Made by a program: the position numbers and the translations under genes. DNA of 25,739 nt, from positions 1 through 25,739 of the IMG/VR virus record IMGVR_UViG_3300043446_004598. One strand, given 5' to 3'. Shown here one piece after another: positions 22,218-25,739 of the stretch (the first letter of the stretch is position 1; each line of letters starts with the position of its first letter). Under the pieces are notes generated by a model, which was not told the origin of the DNA, did not search any database, and worked only from the letters and a program-made list of their open reading frames with translations. The DNA comes from a virus.

Positions 22218-24535
22218 CAGAACCTGCCCGCCGGCGTCAGCCGGTAGCGGGGCGCGCCGACACGCCAGAACGTATCGATGTCGTTGCTCTCGAACTTGAT
22301 CGAGACGAGGCGCCCGCGCAGCCGGGGCGTGATGTACTTGGTCGCCTGCGTCAGCGTGTACGGCCCAAACACTCGCGGCGACTGCCCCGGATAGTCGGTA
22401 ACGTAAAACGTCATCAACAGCGACGCGTTCTGCGTGCCGCCGTAGTAGCCCCACTTGAAGTCCGGCCACACCTGATCGATGAACGACAGCAGGTCACCGT
22501 CCTGAAGCGTGAAGTAGCCGGTCTGGAAACTGGCGGCGAGCGGCTGCCCGTCGGCGTTTGGCGATGTCTCGTGCTGGTAGATCACGCCGTTCGAGCTGCC
22601 GCCAATGGGCGGTCCCAGCACCGACTGGTTGATCCACGCCGTGCGCGACAGGTAGCCGTAGTCCCAGCCATTGGTCGCCAGCGAATACTTGACGTAGGCG
22701 TTCACTTCGCCGCCGCCGGATTGCGTCGGGAAGTACCACGTCATCTCGGCAAACCGCGAATTCGGCGCCGCGCGAATGCGGTCGACTTTCGTGGTGTCCA
22801 ACTCCTGAAAGACGAAATCCCACACGGTACAGGGCAGCGACTGCACGCCATTGCCCGCGTACATGTAGAATTGCGACTGGCCCATCCAGAAGACGGTGCC
22901 GCTCAGGGTCGCCATGGCCTTCTTGCCGATCAGGCCGCATCCCGTGGCCAGCTCGTTGAAATTGTAGACGTCGGGCAGGTTGACGTACTGCATCGCCCAC
23001 AGCGCAAGGTCGGTCCATATGAGGCCTTGCTGCGGGCCCTGCATGCCGCCGACGATGCGGCTGCCGCGAGGCAGGCGGTACGAGCCCGCCTGATTGGTCG
23101 GCAACGCGATCCACTGATTGAAATTGTTGATGTCGCACCAGCGAATAAGCAGGTGATCCTGCACGCCGGTGAAGGTCGAGCCCAGCGCCACGATCTGCCG
23201 CTGCGGCATCGCCAAGAACATGCTGTGATTGGCGACAGGCGCCTGCGGGATAACCTGCGCGATCTGAAAATTCGATATCGGCGACCATTGGTAGATCGGG
23301 CCGCCGGGCTCGATGTCTCCGACCTGAATGTTTGCCCCGTCGGGGTTCGCAATCAAGATTTCGCCCCAGTTGTCGAGCGACCAGTCCGTGGCGGGCGTCG
23401 GGAAGCCCACGGCAGCCGTCGGCGGCGCGCCGGTGGAGTACCCGCCCGTTGAATAGCCATTGGTCGAATATCCCGTGCCCGCCGGCAGCGGGCCGTAGGT
23501 CACGTAGTAGATGTACCGCGCGTTGCCGCCATTGATCGATCCCGCCGCCGTTGCCGTCGCGTTTTGCGATGCCTGAATAGTGAAGGTGTTCAGAGTCGGC
23601 ACCGACTGAACCGTGTAGTTGCCTTCCAGCAGGATGCCGCCGACCGTAGTCGCGACGAGTACCGGGTAGGTATCGCCAACCGCAAAACCGTGGTTGTTCA
23701 GCGTGACCGTGACGACAGACGTGTTGATGGTCGTATTGAACAGCGCGACGGCGCCGCCGTTGGCGACGGTCGCCGCGGCAAGCGCGGGCGAACCAAGCGT
23801 GTCCAAAGCGGTGATCTGGTACGTCGTGGACGACGCCGCGGTGCACGGATAGAAGCCGAACAGGATCAGGCCGCCGACGCTGATGTGCGTCGAGATGTAA
23901 ACTACGTCGTAGCTCGTTATGTTGCTGCCGCCGCTGCCAACGGTGCCCGCAACGGTCTGCGGGCCCGTCGTGGCATTCAGGTAAGATACCGAACCTGCCG
24001 AGGACGCCGTCACGGTCGCCGTCGCGTTGTAGCCGGCGGGCGTTACGCCGGCGACGACGACAGTGCCGCCGACGGGAAATACATGCGTTCCGGCGTAGGT
24101 TATCGTGGCAGTCGTGCCGTCGCCCGAGGCGCCGGTCGTGGCGGCGCTGAAGCCGGGATCGCCGATAGTGACGAGGCTGGTATTGATAGTCGTCGAACAG
24201 TCGACAGCGGGGTCATCTTCAAAAGTTTGCGGCGTGATGTTGTTCGCCGCGCCGTTGGCGATGACGTAGAGCGGGCCGCCCGCCGCGCCGGAACCCGAAC
24301 AGCCGGCAGCAAGATAGTCGTTCGTCAGGTTGTCGCGCCATGCCCAGAGCGCGCGCGGCACGGCGCCGAGCGCGGACGGGAAGAACCGCGTCCAGCCGCC
24401 CAGCTTTTGCACGAGGCCCAGATTCTCGCGATCCTTGATGAAGCGCACGAGTTGCGTCGAACTGATCGCCGCCTCGTTCAACGCGGGCGTTCGGTTCGTG
24501 TCGACCGTCGGGATCAGTTTCAGGGTGGCGTGCAT
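22217..24535 (-). CDS. P22 gp10-like tail hub / DNA stabilisation protein with Ig-like insert
   Basis: A 772-residue virion protein. The N-terminus (TPALNEAAISSTQLVRFI then LGLVQKLGGWTRFFP) and the C-terminal half (WSLDNWGEILIAN, QRQIVALGS, LALWAMQY, MGQSQFYMYAGNGVQ, AWINQSVLG, HETSPNADGQPLAASF, FWRVGAPRYRL) match the beta-propeller-like tail protein of short-tailed phages related to P22 gp10. That protein closes the portal-adaptor channel and carries the tail tip. Between residues about 110 and 345 lies a Thr/Val/Gly-rich insert with two copies of a TTINTS(L/V)VT strand (near 24180 and 23720) and a HGFAVGD...G-N-Y-T-V pattern, as in Ig-like domains. A triple GYST(N/G/G) repeat follows at 23443-23478. 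It starts at ATG 24535, 3 bases after the upstream stop. Confidence 0.75.
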   Translation of the reverse strand: MHATLKLIPTVDTNRTPALNEAAISSTQLVRFIKDRENLGLVQKLGGWTRFFPSALGAVPRALWAWRDNLTNDYLAAGCSGSGAAGGPLYVIANGAANNITPQTFEDDPAVDCSTTINTSLVTIGDPGFSAATTGASGDGTTATITYAGTHVFPVGGTVVVAGVTPAGYNATATVTASSAGSVSYLNATTGPQTVAGTVGSGGSNITSYDVVYISTHISVGGLILFGFYPCTAASSTTYQITALDTLGSPALAAATVANGGAVALFNTTINTSVVTVTLNNHGFAVGDTYPVLVATTVGGILLEGNYTVQSVPTLNTFTIQASQNATATAAGSINGGNARYIYYVTYGPLPAGTGYSTNGYSTGGYSTGAPPTAAVGFPTPATDWSLDNWGEILIANPDGANIQVGDIEPGGPIYQWSPISNFQIAQVIPQAPVANHSMFLAMPQRQIVALGSTFTGVQDHLLIRWCDINNFNQWIALPTNQAGSYRLPRGSRIVGGMQGPQQGLIWTDLALWAMQYVNLPDVYNFNELATGCGLIGKKAMATLSGTVFWMGQSQFYMYAGNGVQSLPCTVWDFVFQELDTTKVDRIRAAPNSRFAEMTWYFPTQSGGGEVNAYVKYSLATNGWDYGYLSRTAWINQSVLGPPIGGSSNGVIYQHETSPNADGQPLAASFQTGYFTLQDGDLLSFIDQVWPDFKWGYYGGTQNASLLMTFYVTDYPGQSPRVFGPYTLTQATKYITPRLRGRLVSIKFESNDIDTFWRVGAPRYRLTPAGRF

Positions 24536-24538
24536 GCG

Positions 24539-25264
24539 CTACCCGCGCGACGGCGTCGCGGCCACGGCCGGCGACATCGACGTCCAGCCACCGCCTTCGA
24601 ACTTCTTGCGGGCCTCCTCGACCATCGCGCTCTTGAGCAACGTCTGGTACTGGCTCTCGTAATTGACCGGCATCTGCGCGTCGTTGGCCTGACTGGCCGC
24701 CAGCGCGAAGTCGCGCTGGTAGCCGCTGATGAAGACCATGGACGCCATGAGGAACAGGTCCGGCAGGTAGAGACTGACGAACGTCGTCGAGTTGGACGAC
24801 GACAGCGAATCCGGGCGCACGGTCCCGACCAGCTCGACCGCGTAGTTCTGATCGGGCCACGGCCCGACCAGCACGGTATTCTGGTTCAACATCGCCATGT
24901 AGGCCGGCACGCCGGTGACCGTCGCCGTCGGGTACATCATGTCAAGCCAGAACTTGGTCACCGGCCACAGCGAGACGCGCGTTCCCGCATCGGGGTCCGC
25001 GACGCCGGCGGGCGTGATCACGTTGACTTCCTGAAGCGTGACGAACGTCGGCAACGGGAAAGTCAGCTGCCGACTGCCGGTCGACAGCGAGAAGCCGGTG
25101 GCCGCAGATACGGTCGACAGCAGGTCGAGATCGCGATAGATGCGATTTTCGGCGTACGTGATGCACTGCGGCAGGTTCGCCACGAAGTTGGTGTCCGCCG
25201 GATCGACGACCGCAAGGTTGGCCAGCTCCGTGACGTACTGGTTGTAGGTAAGGCCAGTCGTCAT
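24539..25264 (-). CDS. Head-tail adaptor protein
   Basis: A 241-residue protein whose ATG overlaps the holin stop (ATGA). Recognisable parts are YAENRIYRDLDLLSTV at about residues 37-52, EVNVITPAG, FWLDMMYP, VPAYMAMLNQNTVLVGPWPD, the LVGTVRPDSLSSSN strand, LPDLFLMASMVFISGYQRDF and a basic helical end. I recall this order from adaptor proteins of short-tailed phages (SU10-type), which form a ring under the portal. The strong fit in pattern and the adjacency to the gp10-like gene support a neck role. It should sit between the portal, expected upstream outside the window, and the gp10-like hub. Confidence 0.8.
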   Translation of the reverse strand: MTTGLTYNQYVTELANLAVVDPADTNFVANLPQCITYAENRIYRDLDLLSTVSAATGFSLSTGSRQLTFPLPTFVTLQEVNVITPAGVADPDAGTRVSLWPVTKFWLDMMYPTATVTGVPAYMAMLNQNTVLVGPWPDQNYAVELVGTVRPDSLSSSNSTTFVSLYLPDLFLMASMVFISGYQRDFALAASQANDAQMPVNYESQYQTLLKSAMVEEARKKFEGGGWTSMSPAVAATPSRG

Positions 25265-25665
25265 TTACCGGCGACCCCCTTGACCTTTTCGAACGAACGC
25301 AGCGCGCCCATGCCAAGCATGCCGATCATCAGTTCCCACAGATTGCCGTCGAGCTTCGGCGCGTTCAGGATATTCGTCACCGCGGCCGCGCTGATGAACG
25401 AAGCGATGTACACGCCGAGCGGCAGGAAGATGTACTGGTAGAACAGCGCGCCGCCGCAAATCCAGCCGATGAACGGACGCCAGCCGCTCACGAACAGGTT
25501 CGGATTGCTGGCCTCGGCTTCGTTGATCTTGAGCTGCGACAGGTCCGCCGCCTGCAACGCCGACAGGAGCTGCAGCGAGAACGCATTGCGCGCGTTGGGA
25601 TCGGGAATGAGCTTGTCGAGGACGGGGCCCATAGCTCCGAGGAGGGCTGCAATGATGGCGGGCAT
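25261..25665 (-). CDS. Holin, GTA-type three-helix family
   Basis: ATG 25665 is chosen because AGGAG lies about 8 bases upstream and the start shares a base with the preceding stop (TGATG); the open frame continues upstream without a better start. The 134-residue product has an N-terminal hydrophobic helix (MPAIIAALLGAMGPVLDKLI), a charged stretch (DPNARN...INEAEA), a conserved SGWRPFIGWICG, then two membrane segments (ALFYQYIFLPLGVYIASF and LWELMIGMLGMGAL). This matches the three-helix holin of gene-transfer agents and many alphaproteobacterial phages, which permeabilises the inner membrane for lysis. No separate endolysin or spanin is visible in the window. It is unusual in lying directly before the adaptor gene. 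Confidence 0.88.
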   Translation of the reverse strand: MPAIIAALLGAMGPVLDKLIPDPNARNAFSLQLLSALQAADLSQLKINEAEASNPNLFVSGWRPFIGWICGGALFYQYIFLPLGVYIASFISAAAVTNILNAPKLDGNLWELMIGMLGMGALRSFEKVKGVAGK

Positions 25666-25739
25666 CAGAGAACTCCTGCAAGCTGCAAACCATCGGCAAT
25701 CTCGTTGCCCTCGTACGGCATGCCGCCACACTCGACGCG
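25665..25739 (-). CDS. 3' end of an unidentified gene
   Basis: On the minus strand the frame is open from the window edge for 24 codons and ends in a TGA at 25667-25665, sharing a base with the holin ATG. The visible end reads VECGGMPYEGNEIADGLQLA and so on. The TGATG junction is the same as at other junctions of this operon, which supports a real gene. Too little is visible to name it. Confidence 0.6.
   Translation of the reverse strand, partial: RVECGGMPYEGNEIADGLQLAGVL

Noticed and set aside
22190-23452. 420-residue plus-strand frame opposite the tail hub gene
   Set aside because: Same reason: a mirror of biased codons, Arg/Asp/Val-rich, with no recognisable content.
23564-25441. 625-residue plus-strand frame opposite the gp10-like, adaptor and holin genes
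   Set aside because: Arg-rich low-complexity product with no motifs. It spans several real minus-strand genes and the junctions between them, as expected for codon-bias artefacts.
1-25739. Retron, diversity-generating retroelement, toxin-antitoxin or transposon
   Set aside because: No reverse transcriptase, transposase, recombinase motif or terminal inverted repeat was recognised, and no adjacent small gene pair has a toxin or antitoxin signature.

Overview
The window is part of a tailed-phage genome or prophage. No bacterial housekeeping gene, rRNA or tRNA was seen. DNA is GC-rich with codons mostly ending in G or C. Gene content (GTA-type three-helix holin, a 'MPLK-GSS' structural protein, P22 gp10-like and adaptor-like tail proteins, a huge Gln/Ala-rich virion protein with a lytic transglycosylase domain) points to a probably short-tailed phage of a high-GC proteobacterium. 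An alphaproteobacterial host (Rhizobiales-like) is my best guess, from recollection of families only. No integrase, terminase, portal or capsid gene lies in the window; the head genes would be expected beyond the right edge, upstream in the minus-strand operon.

Region 1 (1-2254, plus): accessory genes. The first is a 5'-truncated protein with a 12-base/4-residue tandem repeat followed by a DUF6745-like domain. Next come a small His-rich protein, a possible DNA-modification-associated protein, a 55-residue DnaJ-type zinc protein, a minigene and a one-helix membrane protein.

Region 2 (2226-3823, minus): an inverted two-gene cassette, a SNF2-type helicase and a VRR-NUC nuclease.

Region 3 (3894-11656, plus): the replication module. 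It holds a Cas4/RecB-like DUF2800 nuclease, a probable ssDNA-binding protein, a strong hairpin, a Mom-like acyltransferase, a family A DNA polymerase, a primase-helicase fusion (AEP-like primase, zinc site, VapE-type ATPase), and five small ORFs including DUF6378 and HTH proteins.

Region 4 (11646-25739, minus): the virion and lysis operon, read right to left, with nearly every gene pair joined by ATGA or TGATG overlaps. Order: end of an unknown gene, holin, adaptor, gp10-like protein, two small beta-rich proteins, a structural protein, a GNAT, a 1584-residue S74/transglycosylase protein, a 764-residue probable ejection protein, and a tail-collar fibre protein.

Points for follow-up: the tetrapeptide repeat; a possible DNA hypermodification set (Mom-like plus a possible Nmad5-like gene); the chimeric 1584-residue protein with an internal S74 domain; a block of different base composition (about 13.1-18.6 kb) with both ends inside genes; and a recurring Gly-Gly-Arg motif in three virion genes. 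I do not see clear evidence of a wholly new defence or mobile system.
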